Of a stretch of DNA of 64,000 bases, positions 8,603 to 16,877 are shown piece after piece. The notes under the pieces were generated by a model. That model did no database searches and was not told where the DNA came from. It saw only the letters and a program-made list of their open reading frames with translations. A program made the translations under genes and the position numbers. Source of the stretch: Sphingopyxis panaciterrulae (GTDB lineage: Bacteria; Pseudomonadota; Alphaproteobacteria; Sphingomonadales; Sphingomonadaceae); the NCBI RefSeq assembly GCF_014199295.1, contig NZ_JACIJH010000007.1:62001-126000 (forward strand), written 5' to 3'. Each line of letters begins with the position of its first letter. Positions within the stretch are counted from its first letter, which is position 1.

Positions 8603-9772
8603 ATGGCACGCATCATCGCTTCAGGACTGCTTTTCGTCGCGCTGCTGGCGTTCACCTTGTTCGCCTTCACGCAGCAGCGCGCCGAGCGGATTGCCGCGCA
8701 GCCCGGCTGGGCGCTGACCGCGATCGAGGACGTCGACATTCCGCCCGCCACCGCAGCCCAGGCGCGCGGCATCCTTGCGCGACGGCCGCTGAATCAGCCG
8801 GTCCTTAACCTGCTATTCGCGGTCGAATCGCGGGGCGACCTCGATCCCGCGCGCCGCGAAACCTTCATCGACACGATCAAGGCGCTCGGCTGGCGCGACA
8901 CGCCCAGCCAGCAGAATCTGATCGTCGAGACGCTGCGCGACGGCGATCCGCGCGAAGCAGTGATGCGCGCCGATGCGCTGCTGCGCCGCGGCAAGCTGGC
9001 TTCGAACATCATTGCGGTGCTGGCGCAGATCGAAATCTATCCCCAGGCGGCGGACCTGTTGATCGAACGGCTCGACAAGCAACCGACATGGCGCAAGCGT
9101 TATTTCTCTTATTCGGGCACGCTGAGCAATCCGGCGTTGCTGGACGCACGCATCCAGCTCCTCGACAAGATGCTGGCCAAGGGCATGACCCTGAGCCGGT
9201 CGGACCTGAAAGCTTCACTCGACGCCATGGTGCGCGCGGGAAGGCAGGGAGAGGCGGTGCGTATCGCCATGGCCGCCAACCCCTCGGGAAGCGCGGGCAC
9301 GTTGATCTATGATCCCGATTTCTCGAGGTTCGCCGCCCTGACGTCGCGCGATCGCGACAATGTCCTGCCCTTCGAATGGTCGCTCGCCAGCCGCCCGGGC
9401 ATTTCGGTCATGATCGTCCCGCGGTCCGATGCCGGTCAGTTGCAGATCCGGTGGAACGGCATGGGCGCGCCGGTCATCGCGCATACGATGACCATGCTGC
9501 GCGAAGGGGCGCAGCCGCGGCTCGAGGTCCGCGTCGAAGGGGTCGATGCACTGAACGGCCTCGACAGCTTCGGGTTCAGTCTCGCCTGCCGCGGCAAGGG
9601 GGCCGTGGCGTTCGAACAGTCGCGGGCGCCAAGCAAGGACAATGTGGTCGGCTTCACCGCCTCGGTGCCGGTAATGTGCGATTATCCCGAATTCACCATC
9701 CTCGGCCGACCGCAGGCGGCCGACCGGGAAGCGGAAACGGCGATCGACTCGATCCGGCTGTCGACTTCGTAG
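8603..9772 (+). CDS. Membrane-anchored protein of unknown function, partner of the O-antigen ligase-like gene
   Basis: 389 residues. One N-terminal membrane helix (about residues 4-22) is followed by a helical-repeat region to about residue 240 (ARGILARRPLNQPVLNLLFAV, REAVMRADALLRRGKLASN), then a beta-rich C-terminal domain. The first part looks TPR-like, though no consensus repeat was confirmed. It starts 4 bases after the ligase stop with AGGGATAGGA as ribosome site, so the two are translated together. The pairing suggests an accessory or chain-length role in glycan export; that is inference only. An in-frame ATG at 8579 would overlap the previous gene and is less likely. Confidence 0.7.
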   Translation: MARIIASGLLFVALLAFTLFAFTQQRAERIAAQPGWALTAIEDVDIPPATAAQARGILARRPLNQPVLNLLFAVESRGDLDPARRETFIDTIKALGWRDTPSQQNLIVETLRDGDPREAVMRADALLRRGKLASNIIAVLAQIEIYPQAADLLIERLDKQPTWRKRYFSYSGTLSNPALLDARIQLLDKMLAKGMTLSRSDLKASLDAMVRAGRQGEAVRIAMAANPSGSAGTLIYDPDFSRFAALTSRDRDNVLPFEWSLASRPGISVMIVPRSDAGQLQIRWNGMGAPVIAHTMTMLREGAQPRLEVRVEGVDALNGLDSFGFSLACRGKGAVAFEQSRAPSKDNVVGFTASVPVMCDYPEFTILGRPQAADREAETAIDSIRLSTS

Positions 9773-9787
9773 CGCGGTTCGGGGGCT

Positions 9788-10342
9788 TCAGTCGCTGAAC
9801 GGGTCTCGGATCAGGATGGTGTCCTCGCGTTCGGGGCTGGTCGATACCAGTGCGATCGGGGTCTCGATGAGTTCCTGCACGCGCTGGATATATTTGATCG
9901 CCTGCGCCGGCAGGTCGGCATAGCTGCGCGCGCCCGCGGTCGATTCGCTCCAGCCGTCCATTTCCTCGTAGATCGGTTCGACCGCGGCCTGGTCGGCGGC
10001 ATGACTGGGGAAATAGTCGAGAATCTTGCCGCGCAGGCGATAGCCGGTGCAGATGCGGATCGTCTCGAACCCGTCGAGCACGTCGAGCTTGGTCAGCGCG
10101 ATGCCGGTGACGCCCGACACGGCGCAGCTCTGGCGCACCAGCACCGCGTCGAACCAGCCGCAGCGGCGCTTGCGCCCGGTCACGGTGCCGAATTCATGCC
10201 CGCGCTCGCCGAGCTGTTGCCCGGTCTCGTCGTCGAGTTCGGTGGGGAAGGGGCCGCTGCCGACGCGCGTCGTATAGGCCTTGGCGATGCCGAGCACGAA
10301 GCCGACCGCCGAGGGGCCGAGGCCCGAGCCCGCCGCGGCGGT
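9788..10342 (-). pseudogene. purA: purA 3' fragment (adenylosuccinate synthetase C-terminal part only)
   Basis: The minus frame reads [18 protein letters not shown], then [60 protein letters not shown] and ends at ILIRDPFSD. This is the collinear C-terminal 40% or so of adenylosuccinate synthetase (about 430 residues normally). Homology stops near 10342 and the same frame meets a TGA about 60 bases further up. The N-terminal half with the GTP-binding P-loop and catalytic Asp/His is absent; in its place lies the blaI promoter region. The remaining frame has no internal stop, so the loss is recent. A 169-residue product from the ATG at 10297 could not be an active enzyme. An intact purA is expected elsewhere. 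Confidence 0.85.
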
Positions 10343-10471
10343 TGGTCGCGCGATCCACGACGTTCCGGCGCCGATCTTTCACCAGGGCAAGCAGGTGGGC
10401 GAGCGGTACGAATATCCTGAGTATCCGGCGGCGTCGGTTCCGCTTCCCGTTCAGCCGCCATTCAGCCAGTC

Positions 10472-10487
10472 GACTACATCTGTAATC
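10472..10487. promoter_or_regulatory. BlaI-type operator upstream of the BlaI-family gene
   Basis: GACTACATCTGTAATC is an inverted repeat (GACTACA/TGTAATC, 6 of 7 pairs) containing the TACA-N2-TGTA core recognised by BlaI/MecI repressors. It lies 38 bases before the blaI start, inside a more AT-rich stretch that probably holds the promoter, so the pair is likely autorepressed. Confidence 0.75.
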
Positions 10488-10525
10488 ATATTGCTGGATC
10501 GCGCCGAAGGGAGGGGTTTTCCGCC

Positions 10526-10894
10526 ATGGCTGAACGCGCAAGCGAATCCGAAATGCAGGTGCTCACCGCGCTGTGGGAGGAGTCGCCGCAGACCGCGGCG
10601 GAACTGACGCAGCGCATCGGCGCCGCCAACGGCTGGACGCAGGCGACGGTGAAGACGCTGATCGCGCGGCTGGTCCAGAAGGGCGCGGTAACCGCCGAGG
10701 CCGACGGGCGCCGCTATCTCTATCGTCCCGCGATCGCCCGCGCCGATGCGGTGGGTGCGGAATCGCAGCGCTTCGTCGACCGCCTGTTCGGCGGCCGCGT
10801 CGGCCCGATGATCGCGCATCTCGCCGAGCGCGAGGCGCTGAGCGACGCCGATATCGAGGAGATCGAGGCGTTGTTGAGGAAGCTTAAGTCATGA
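10526..10894 (+). CDS. BlaI/MecI/CopY-family transcriptional repressor
   Basis: 122 residues. A winged helix fills residues 1-75 (SESEMQVLTALWEESPQTAAEL, WTQATVKTLIARLVQKG, GRRYLYRPAI), then the C-terminal dimerisation helices (FVDRLFGGRVGPMIAHLAERE). BlaI proteins repress their targets until the partner metalloprotease causes their cleavage. The stop overlaps the start of the M56 gene by ATGA, so the two are coupled. The matching operator at 10472-10487 suggests autoregulation. No beta-lactamase or penicillin-binding protein gene adjoins, so the regulon is undefined. Confidence 0.93.
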   Translation: MAERASESEMQVLTALWEESPQTAAELTQRIGAANGWTQATVKTLIARLVQKGAVTAEADGRRYLYRPAIARADAVGAESQRFVDRLFGGRVGPMIAHLAEREALSDADIEEIEALLRKLKS

Positions 10895-12582
10895 GCGCCG
10901 CGATGCTGCTGCAGACATGGGGCGACACCCTGCTGACCACCGGCCTGCTCGTTGCCGCGATCCTGCTGATCCGCAAGCCCTTCGCGCGCGCCTTCGGACC
11001 CGGCCTGACTTATGCGCTGTGGACGATTCCCGCGCTGCGCTTCCTGCTGCCGCCGCTGCCTTTCGCGGCGCCGACGACTGCGGTCGCGCCCCAGGGGATT
11101 CCCGCCGATGTCGTGCTGGTCGAGGTCGCCGACACAGCGCAGGCGCTCGGCACGCCGGCGGCGCTGCCGGCGCCGGACTGGACCTTCGCCGACGCGCTGC
11201 CGCTGCTCTTCGCCTTGTGGCTGGCGGGGGCGGTCGTCGTGCTCGTCCGCGCCGCCGCGGCGCACCGCCGCTTCACGGCCACGGTCCTTGCCGAGGGCGT
11301 CGATCTCGAACCGATCGGCACAGTCCGGCTGGTCATGAGCGCTGCGGTCGATGGGCCGGTCGCCTTTGGCCTGCTGCGCCGCTTCGTCGCGGTGCCGCGC
11401 GATTTCTTTGCGCGCTATGCCGCCGAAGAGCGCGCGCTGGCGATCGACCACGAACTGGCCCACCATCGCCACGGCGACCTCTGGGCCAATGCGGCGGCGT
11501 TGCTGCTGCTCGCGGCGCAATGGTTCAACCCCTTCGCCTGGCGCGCGATCCGCGCCTTCCGCTTCGATCAGGAGGCGGCGTGCGATGCGCGGGTGCTGAC
11601 GATGACCGGCGCCGACGGCCGCGGTGCCCGCACCGCGCGCTATGCGACCGCGATCGCCAAGGCGGCGGTCGGATCGCGCCTCGCGCTCGCGGCGCCGATG
11701 GCCTCGCGCGACAGTTTGCAGGAGAGACTGACCATGCTGATGCAAAAGGATATTTCACGGCGCCGCGGCCTCGCCGGTCGCCTGCTTGTCGGCGGCGCGG
11801 CCGTGGCGGCTCTTGCGGCGACGGCGACCCTGGTGCCCGCCGCGACCGCCAGCGCGCAGGCGAGCGACCTGCCGGTGCCGCCCGCGCCGCCTGAACCGCC
11901 CACGCTCGCCGTGCCGGCGCCGCCGCCCGCTCCGCCGCCGCCGCCGCCCGAAGCGATCGGTGAAGGGTCCGGGCTGATGATCTTCACCAGCGAGGATGAG
12001 GGCAAGGCGGGCAAGGCCGACGGCCGGCACCGCGAGGTCACCCGCACTATCGTGCGCCAGGTCGAGGGTGGCGACGGGCTGGGCGCGAGTGCCGAAACCC
12101 GCCGCTTCGAGTCCCGCGTCCCCGGTGGGCTGTCGCGCAACGACATACTCTCGACGCTGAAGGAACAGGGCGTCATCGGCGCGCAGGCCGATGCGATCGC
12201 CGACAAGCTGGAGGCGAAGCGCCGCCGCAGCTTCCGCACCGCGATGGCGCCGCTGCCCCCGATGCCGCCCGTTCCGCCGCTGCCCCCGGCCGCCTGGACG
12301 TCGACCGACGGCAAGGCGATGGCGATCGCGCATTGCGGGCCGGGACAGACGCCGGTGCCGCTCGTCGATCGCGACGACAGCCGGGGCGGGAAGCACAGCC
12401 GCGTGCTCATGCTGCGCTGCGGTGATAGCGCCGATCTTTCGCGCCAACTCGACGCGCTCAAAAAGGCGCGCGAACGCTTCGCAAAGGGCGAGACGGCCGA
12501 CCATCTGTCCGCCGACATGCGGGCCAAGGTGATCGCCGACATGGACCGCGCCATCGCCGATATGGAGCACCGCAACCCATAG
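10891..12582 (+). CDS. BlaR1-like M56 family membrane metallopeptidase
   Basis: 563 residues. Membrane helices lie near 12-28, 40-60 and 100-122. The M56 zinc site HELAH spans 187-191, with downstream FNPFAWRAIRAFRFDQEAACDARVL supplying the third ligand region. A further membrane helix lies near 291-317. The remaining part (about 320-563) is Pro-rich (repeated PPAPPEPP/PPPAPPPPPPE) and then charged. It lacks the penicillin-binding sensor domain of true BlaR1, so the ligand is probably not simply a beta-lactam. It should cut, directly or indirectly, the BlaI-type repressor encoded just upstream. Confidence 0.9.
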   Translation: MSAAMLLQTWGDTLLTTGLLVAAILLIRKPFARAFGPGLTYALWTIPALRFLLPPLPFAAPTTAVAPQGIPADVVLVEVADTAQALGTPAALPAPDWTFADALPLLFALWLAGAVVVLVRAAAAHRRFTATVLAEGVDLEPIGTVRLVMSAAVDGPVAFGLLRRFVAVPRDFFARYAAEERALAIDHELAHHRHGDLWANAAALLLLAAQWFNPFAWRAIRAFRFDQEAACDARVLTMTGADGRGARTARYATAIAKAAVGSRLALAAPMASRDSLQERLTMLMQKDISRRRGLAGRLLVGGAAVAALAATATLVPAATASAQASDLPVPPAPPEPPTLAVPAPPPAPPPPPPEAIGEGSGLMIFTSEDEGKAGKADGRHREVTRTIVRQVEGGDGLGASAETRRFESRVPGGLSRNDILSTLKEQGVIGAQADAIADKLEAKRRRSFRTAMAPLPPMPPVPPLPPAAWTSTDGKAMAIAHCGPGQTPVPLVDRDDSRGGKHSRVLMLRCGDSADLSRQLDALKKARERFAKGETADHLSADMRAKVIADMDRAIADMEHRNP

Positions 12583-12647
12583 GAAAGCGGGACGATTTCG
12601 ACGCCGGTCCACGTCCCCGGTTGGGGCCGGCGGCAGGGGCGGGGACG

Positions 12648-12675
12648 GGGGGCGGCGCTTCACCCGCCCCCTTTT
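12648..12675 (+). terminator. Rho-independent terminator after the BlaI/M56 pair
   Basis: GGGGGCGG and CCGCCCCC pair around an 8-base loop, followed by TTTT. It lies about 65 bases after the M56 stop. Confidence 0.75.
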
Positions 12676-12717
12676 CTCATGCGCTCACCCCTTTTCCTTT
12701 GGCCCGCGCGATGCCAC

Positions 12718-13644
12718 ATGATGGCGGTGACTGACGAAAAGCCCTGGCCCGACACGATCCGCGCCGGCGAGTGCGAACTGCACGAGCCGCTGGTGCGCCG
12801 CGTCCTCGCGCCCAATCCCTCGCCCTATACCTTCACCGGCACCCAGACCTGGATCGTCGGCGCCGGGCGCGACGTGGCGGTGATCGACCCGGGCCCGACC
12901 GGATCGGGGATGAGCATCGGCGATCCGCCCGACGCGAACGGTGCCGGCCATGTCGACGCGATCCTGCGCGCTGTCGAAGGCCAGCGCGTCGCGGCGATCC
13001 TCTGCACCCACACCCATCGCGACCACAGCCCCGCCGCGACACCGTTAAAGGCGGCGACCGGCGCCCCGATCATCGGCTGCGCGCCCCTGGCACTCCAGGA
13101 TGATGGTCCGCGCGCCGATTCGGCCTTCGACCCCGACTATGCCCCCGACCGCGTTCTCGCCGACGGCGGGCGCGTCGCGGGCGACGGCTGGACGCTCGAG
13201 GCGGTCGCGACGCCGGGGCACACGTCGAACCACCTGTGCTTCGCGCTCGTCGAAAGCGGCGCGCTGTTCACCGGCGACCATGTCATGGCCTGGTCGACCA
13301 GTGTCGTCAGCCCGCCCGACGGCGACATGGCGGCCTATATGGCCAGCCTGCAAAAGCTCTACGACCGCGATGACCGCGTCTATTATCCCGCGCACGGCCC
13401 CGCGGTGACCAAGCCGCGGCAACTCGTCCGCGGCATGCTCGGCCATCGCCGGCAGCGCGAGCGGCAGATATTGCGCGAACTCGAAAAGGGAACAGCCGCA
13501 ATTCCCCTGATGGTTAGCCATATGTACAAGGGCCTGGACCCGCGCCTGACCGGGGCCGCTGGCCGGTCGGTCCTGGCGCATCTGCTCGACCTGAAGGCGC
13601 GCGGCCTGGTCCGCGTCCGCGAAGAGGGGTGGGAATTGGCATGA
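12718..13644 (+). CDS. MBL-fold metallo-hydrolase, LACTB2-like
   Basis: 308 residues from the ATG at 12718 (12721 is an equal alternative). The metallo-beta-lactamase fold is clear: IDPGPTGSG, the metal motif THTHRDH (His98, His100, Asp102, His103), ATPGHTSNHLCF and LFTGDHVMAW. A winged-helix-like C-terminal tail (about 235-308, HRRQRERQILRELEKG, RGLVRVREEGWEL) matches the LACTB2 group. Members hydrolyse RNA or esters rather than antibiotics. Its closeness to the BlaI/M56 pair is therefore not evidence for resistance, and a terminator separates them. It heads a three-gene run with ATGA overlaps. Confidence 0.88.
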   Translation: MMAVTDEKPWPDTIRAGECELHEPLVRRVLAPNPSPYTFTGTQTWIVGAGRDVAVIDPGPTGSGMSIGDPPDANGAGHVDAILRAVEGQRVAAILCTHTHRDHSPAATPLKAATGAPIIGCAPLALQDDGPRADSAFDPDYAPDRVLADGGRVAGDGWTLEAVATPGHTSNHLCFALVESGALFTGDHVMAWSTSVVSPPDGDMAAYMASLQKLYDRDDRVYYPAHGPAVTKPRQLVRGMLGHRRQRERQILRELEKGTAAIPLMVSHMYKGLDPRLTGAAGRSVLAHLLDLKARGLVRVREEGWELA

Positions 13645-14408
13645 TGTTGCCGCTGATTCTGGCCGCGGTTGCTGCAGAACCTGCGGTGCCCGCGTCCGAC
13701 CCGATGATTGCGCTGGTGGCGGGAGCGGATGGCGACCAATGCCTGCCCGACCGCAGCCTGTGCCTCGACATTCCGGCGGTCGAGGACGGGGGGGCGGATG
13801 CGGCCGTTCTGCGCGTTACCTCGCCGGGTGCCGAAGCCGCTTCGCTGCCCTTGCCCGATCTGGGCGAAACGGAGACGGTCAATCTGTGGCCGCACCTGAT
13901 TGCGGGCGCGCAGGACAGCGGCGCGCCGCGCTATCTCGTCGGAATCCTCACAGGGCAGAGCAGCATGTATTCGGGCGGCGGCGGATCGGCGTCGCAGCTC
14001 CATCTGCTCGAACTGGACGGCGCGCCCGCCGCGCCTGCGCTCGGCGGCGAGGTGCTCGTCGTGCCATGGGAGGCCTCCCTGATGATCCGCGCCTGTTTTT
14101 CGGAAGAGGACATGAAGGACCGGCTGGAAGCATGCCACGACGAATATGATTTCGGCGCGACGCTCGCTGTCGCATCCATGGGCGGCGGCGCCTTCCCCAC
14201 GCTCAGCTATCGCGTCGTCGCGACCGCCTTTCCGCGGACCTCGCGCCGCTCGACCGACAATAGCGAAAAGCCGCTGACGCGCGCCGACCTCGTCCGTGCG
14301 CAGGATCCGGTCTGCACCTATGACCGCGTGCTGCGTTACGACGCCGCGACCACGCGCTATAAAATCGACCGGCCCGCCCCCGATTGTTCGGACTATACGA
14401 TCCCATGA
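13641..14408 (+). CDS. Exported protein of unknown function
   Basis: 255 residues with a short N-terminal signal peptide (MMLPLILAAVAAEPAVPA). The mature part contains four or more Cys (CLPDRSLCLD, IRACF, EACHDEYDF) that could form disulfides, and tandem beta-strand patterns. The start overlaps the MBL stop (ATGA) and its end overlaps the next gene the same way, so it is translationally coupled. No family was recognised. Confidence 0.7.
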   Translation: MMLPLILAAVAAEPAVPASDPMIALVAGADGDQCLPDRSLCLDIPAVEDGGADAAVLRVTSPGAEAASLPLPDLGETETVNLWPHLIAGAQDSGAPRYLVGILTGQSSMYSGGGGSASQLHLLELDGAPAAPALGGEVLVVPWEASLMIRACFSEEDMKDRLEACHDEYDFGATLAVASMGGGAFPTLSYRVVATAFPRTSRRSTDNSEKPLTRADLVRAQDPVCTYDRVLRYDAATTRYKIDRPAPDCSDYTIP

Positions 14409-15040
14409 CGCCAACGAACCCCCGTCTTCTGCCCCGCCTGATCCTGCTCGCCGCTGCGGCGTTGCTCGCGCTCGCCGCCTGGTGGGCCGTCTCCGCCTGG
14501 CGCGACTGGCAGCGCGGCTATGATCCCGAAACCGTCGTCGCAGCGAGCCTGCAGGGGCTTCAGGAACAGAATATCCTCGTCCCCTTCACCGCGCGCTATG
14601 TCGCGGTCGTCACCTCGACGCAGAGCCGCCTCGGGCTCAGCGCGAAAAAGACGCTCATCATGCCGGGTACGGTGCGTTACGAGGTCGACCTCGCGAAGCT
14701 GAAGCCGTCGGACCTCGACTGGGATGCGGCGACGAACGCGCTCACCGTCACCCTGCCGCCGCTGCGGCTCGCGGGGCCGGAGATCGACATCGACGCGATC
14801 AGCGAGTTCCGCGACGGTGCGATCCTGCTGACCCTGACCGACGCCGAGCAGGTGCTCGACGCCGCGAACCGCAAGGCGGCGCAGCAGGAGCTGATCAAGC
14901 AGGCGAAAGGACCGACGCCGATGCGCCTCGCGCAGGGCGCCGCGCGGGCCGCGATCGAACAGAGTTTCGCCATGCCGCTGAAGGCCGCCGGCATCGACGC
15001 GACCGTGACCGCGCGCTTCGCCGGCCAGCCTGCCGGCTGA
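14405..15040 (+). CDS. DUF4230-domain membrane-anchored protein
   Basis: 211 residues. One N-terminal membrane helix (about residues 10-30) precedes a soluble domain with VVAASLQGLQEQNILVPFTARYVAVVTS, the 'QxxN' opening of DUF4230, then alternating strands (IMPGTVRYEVDLAKLKPSDLDWD, LTVTLPPLRLAGPEIDID). The topology predicts a periplasmic domain. The function of the family is not established. It is the last gene of the MBL run, coupled by ATGA. Confidence 0.78.
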   Translation: MTPTNPRLLPRLILLAAAALLALAAWWAVSAWRDWQRGYDPETVVAASLQGLQEQNILVPFTARYVAVVTSTQSRLGLSAKKTLIMPGTVRYEVDLAKLKPSDLDWDAATNALTVTLPPLRLAGPEIDIDAISEFRDGAILLTLTDAEQVLDAANRKAAQQELIKQAKGPTPMRLAQGAARAAIEQSFAMPLKAAGIDATVTARFAGQPAG

Positions 15041-15106
15041 ATCGGGCTTCCCGCGCTGCGCGGGCTGGAGTAGACAGGCGCCGGGTCGCATCGGGAGATG
15101 CGGATC

Positions 15107-15817
15107 ATGGCGACAATTGCGGGCGCGGCGGACGCCGAACGGTTCTGGCAGCGGATGGCGATCGGCCTTGCCGTTTTCATTGTCTTCGGTTTCGCGCAAT
15201 TCACGGCGCGCGGTTTCGTCGACCCGCTGCGCGCACCGTTCTGGGTGCATCTGCACGGCGCCGCGATGCTCGGCTGGCTCGCGCTGCTGATCGTCCAGCC
15301 GACGCTGGTGTCGCGCCGCAACCTCGTCCTCCATCGGCGGCTTGGCTGGGTCGGCGCTGCGCTCGCGCTGGTCATCGCCTGTCTCGGCGTCTTCATCGGC
15401 GCCATGGCGCTCGTGCTGCATCGCCAGCCGCCTTTCTTCACGCCGCCCTTTTTCCTGGCGCTGACCGCGGTCGAATCGCTGGTCTTCGGGGCGATGGCTG
15501 CCTGGGCGATCCGGCGGCGGCGGGCGACCGACTGGCATCGGCGGCTGATGATCGGCGCGACGATCGTGGTCCTCGAACCCGCGCTCGGCCGGCTGCTACC
15601 GATCCCGCTGATGGGGGTCTGGGCCGAACCGGCGGTGACGCTGTGTCAACTCGCGGCGGTCGCCATCGTCGCGGCCCACGACCGGCGGACGCGTGGCGCG
15701 GTCCATCCGGCGACATGGGCGGTGGCGGCGGTTGTCATCGCGGAACGCGTCGCCATATCGCTGCTTGCCATGACGCCTCCCGTCATTGCGCTCGCGGCGC
15801 GGCTCGCCGGCGGCTGA
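15107..15817 (+). CDS. Multi-pass membrane protein of unknown function
   Basis: 236 residues with about six or seven membrane segments. Conserved-looking His residues sit at segment edges (WVHLHGAAMLGW, LVLHRRLGWVG, DWHRRLMIGAT), a spacing reminiscent of haem-ligating or DUF2306-like membrane proteins, but no firm assignment was possible. The ATG at 15107 is preferred because GGGAG lies nine bases upstream; the in-frame ATG at 15098 is too close to it. It stands alone ahead of nadA with a 70-base gap. Confidence 0.65.
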   Translation: MATIAGAADAERFWQRMAIGLAVFIVFGFAQFTARGFVDPLRAPFWVHLHGAAMLGWLALLIVQPTLVSRRNLVLHRRLGWVGAALALVIACLGVFIGAMALVLHRQPPFFTPPFFLALTAVESLVFGAMAAWAIRRRRATDWHRRLMIGATIVVLEPALGRLLPIPLMGVWAEPAVTLCQLAAVAIVAAHDRRTRGAVHPATWAVAAVVIAERVAISLLAMTPPVIALAARLAGG

Positions 15818-15887
15818 TACGCCGAATTGCCCTGCTGCGGGACGCGGTGTAGGAGGCCCGTGGCCAACGCCACGACAAGGACAAGCC

Positions 15888-16877
15888 ATGACTGCTCCCA
15901 TCCGCGAAAATCTTTCGGGTCTCGACCTGCGCGCCGAGATCGACCGGCTGCGCAAGGACCGCAACGCCGTGATCCTCGCGCATTATTACCAGAAGCCCGA
16001 GATTCAGGATCTCGCCGATTTCGTCGGCGACTCGCTCGAACTGTCGCGCAAGGCGGCAGACACCGATGCCGAGGTCATCGCCTTCTGCGGCGTCAAGTTC
16101 ATGGCCGAGACGGCGAAGATATTGTCGCCCGAAAAGATCGTCGTGCTGCCCGACATGGACGCGGGGTGCAGCCTCGAGGACAGTTGCCCGCCCGAACAGT
16201 TCGCGCGCTTCCGGGCGCAGCATCCCGATCATATCGCGCTGACCTACATCAACTGCTCGGCCGCGGTGAAGGCGCTCAGCGACATCATCGTCACCTCGTC
16301 GAGCGCCGAGACGATCATCGGCCAATTGCCCGCGGACCAGAAGATCATCTTCGGCCCCGACCGGCATCTCGGCGGCTATATGAACCGCAAGTTCGGGCGC
16401 GACATGCTGTTGTGGCCGGGCGTGTGCATCGTCCACGAGGCGTTCAGCGAAACCGAGCTGTTGAAGCTGAAGGCGCAGCACCCCGACGCGCCGGTCGCGG
16501 CGCATCCCGAATGCCCGCCCTATATCGTCGATCATGCCGATTATGTCGGATCGACCAGCGGCATATTGCAGTTCGCCAAGACCTTTCCCGGCGACACGCT
16601 GATCGTCGCGACCGAGCCGCACATCATCCACCAGATGGAAAAGGCGCTGCCCGAAAAGACCTTCATCGGCGCGCCGGGTGCCGACGGCAACTGCAACTGC
16701 AACATCTGCCCCTATATGGCGCTCAACACGATGGAAAAGCTCTACCTCGCGCTCCGCGACCTCCAACCCCGCATCGAAATGGACGAGGAGTTGCGCCTCG
16801 GCGCGAAGAAGAGCCTCGACCGGATGCTGGAGATGGCGTCGGGGACGGTGGGCAAGGGCGATCTGGGACGGGCGTGA
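15888..16877 (+). CDS. nadA: Quinolinate synthase A
   Basis: 329 residues. It condenses iminoaspartate with dihydroxyacetone phosphate to quinolinate in de novo NAD synthesis. The family landmarks are present: ILAHYYQKPEIQDLADFVGDS, the Cys in EVIAFCGVKFMAETAK, YINCSAAVKA, the Cys in LLWPGVCIVHE and the cluster loop NCNCNICPYM; three Cys bind the catalytic [4Fe-4S] cluster. The length is normal for a proteobacterial NadA. The ATG at 15888 gives the usual N-terminus; the frame stays open another 100 bases upstream but without homology. nadB and nadC are not adjacent. Confidence 0.97.
   Translation: MTAPIRENLSGLDLRAEIDRLRKDRNAVILAHYYQKPEIQDLADFVGDSLELSRKAADTDAEVIAFCGVKFMAETAKILSPEKIVVLPDMDAGCSLEDSCPPEQFARFRAQHPDHIALTYINCSAAVKALSDIIVTSSSAETIIGQLPADQKIIFGPDRHLGGYMNRKFGRDMLLWPGVCIVHEAFSETELLKLKAQHPDAPVAAHPECPPYIVDHADYVGSTSGILQFAKTFPGDTLIVATEPHIIHQMEKALPEKTFIGAPGADGNCNCNICPYMALNTMEKLYLALRDLQPRIEMDEELRLGAKKSLDRMLEMASGTVGKGDLGRA

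Noticed and set aside
12718..13644. MBL-fold gene next to BlaI/M56 as a carbapenemase
   Set aside because: Its C-terminal winged-helix tail and overall pattern are LACTB2-like, it has no signal peptide, and a terminator separates it from the BlaI/M56 pair.
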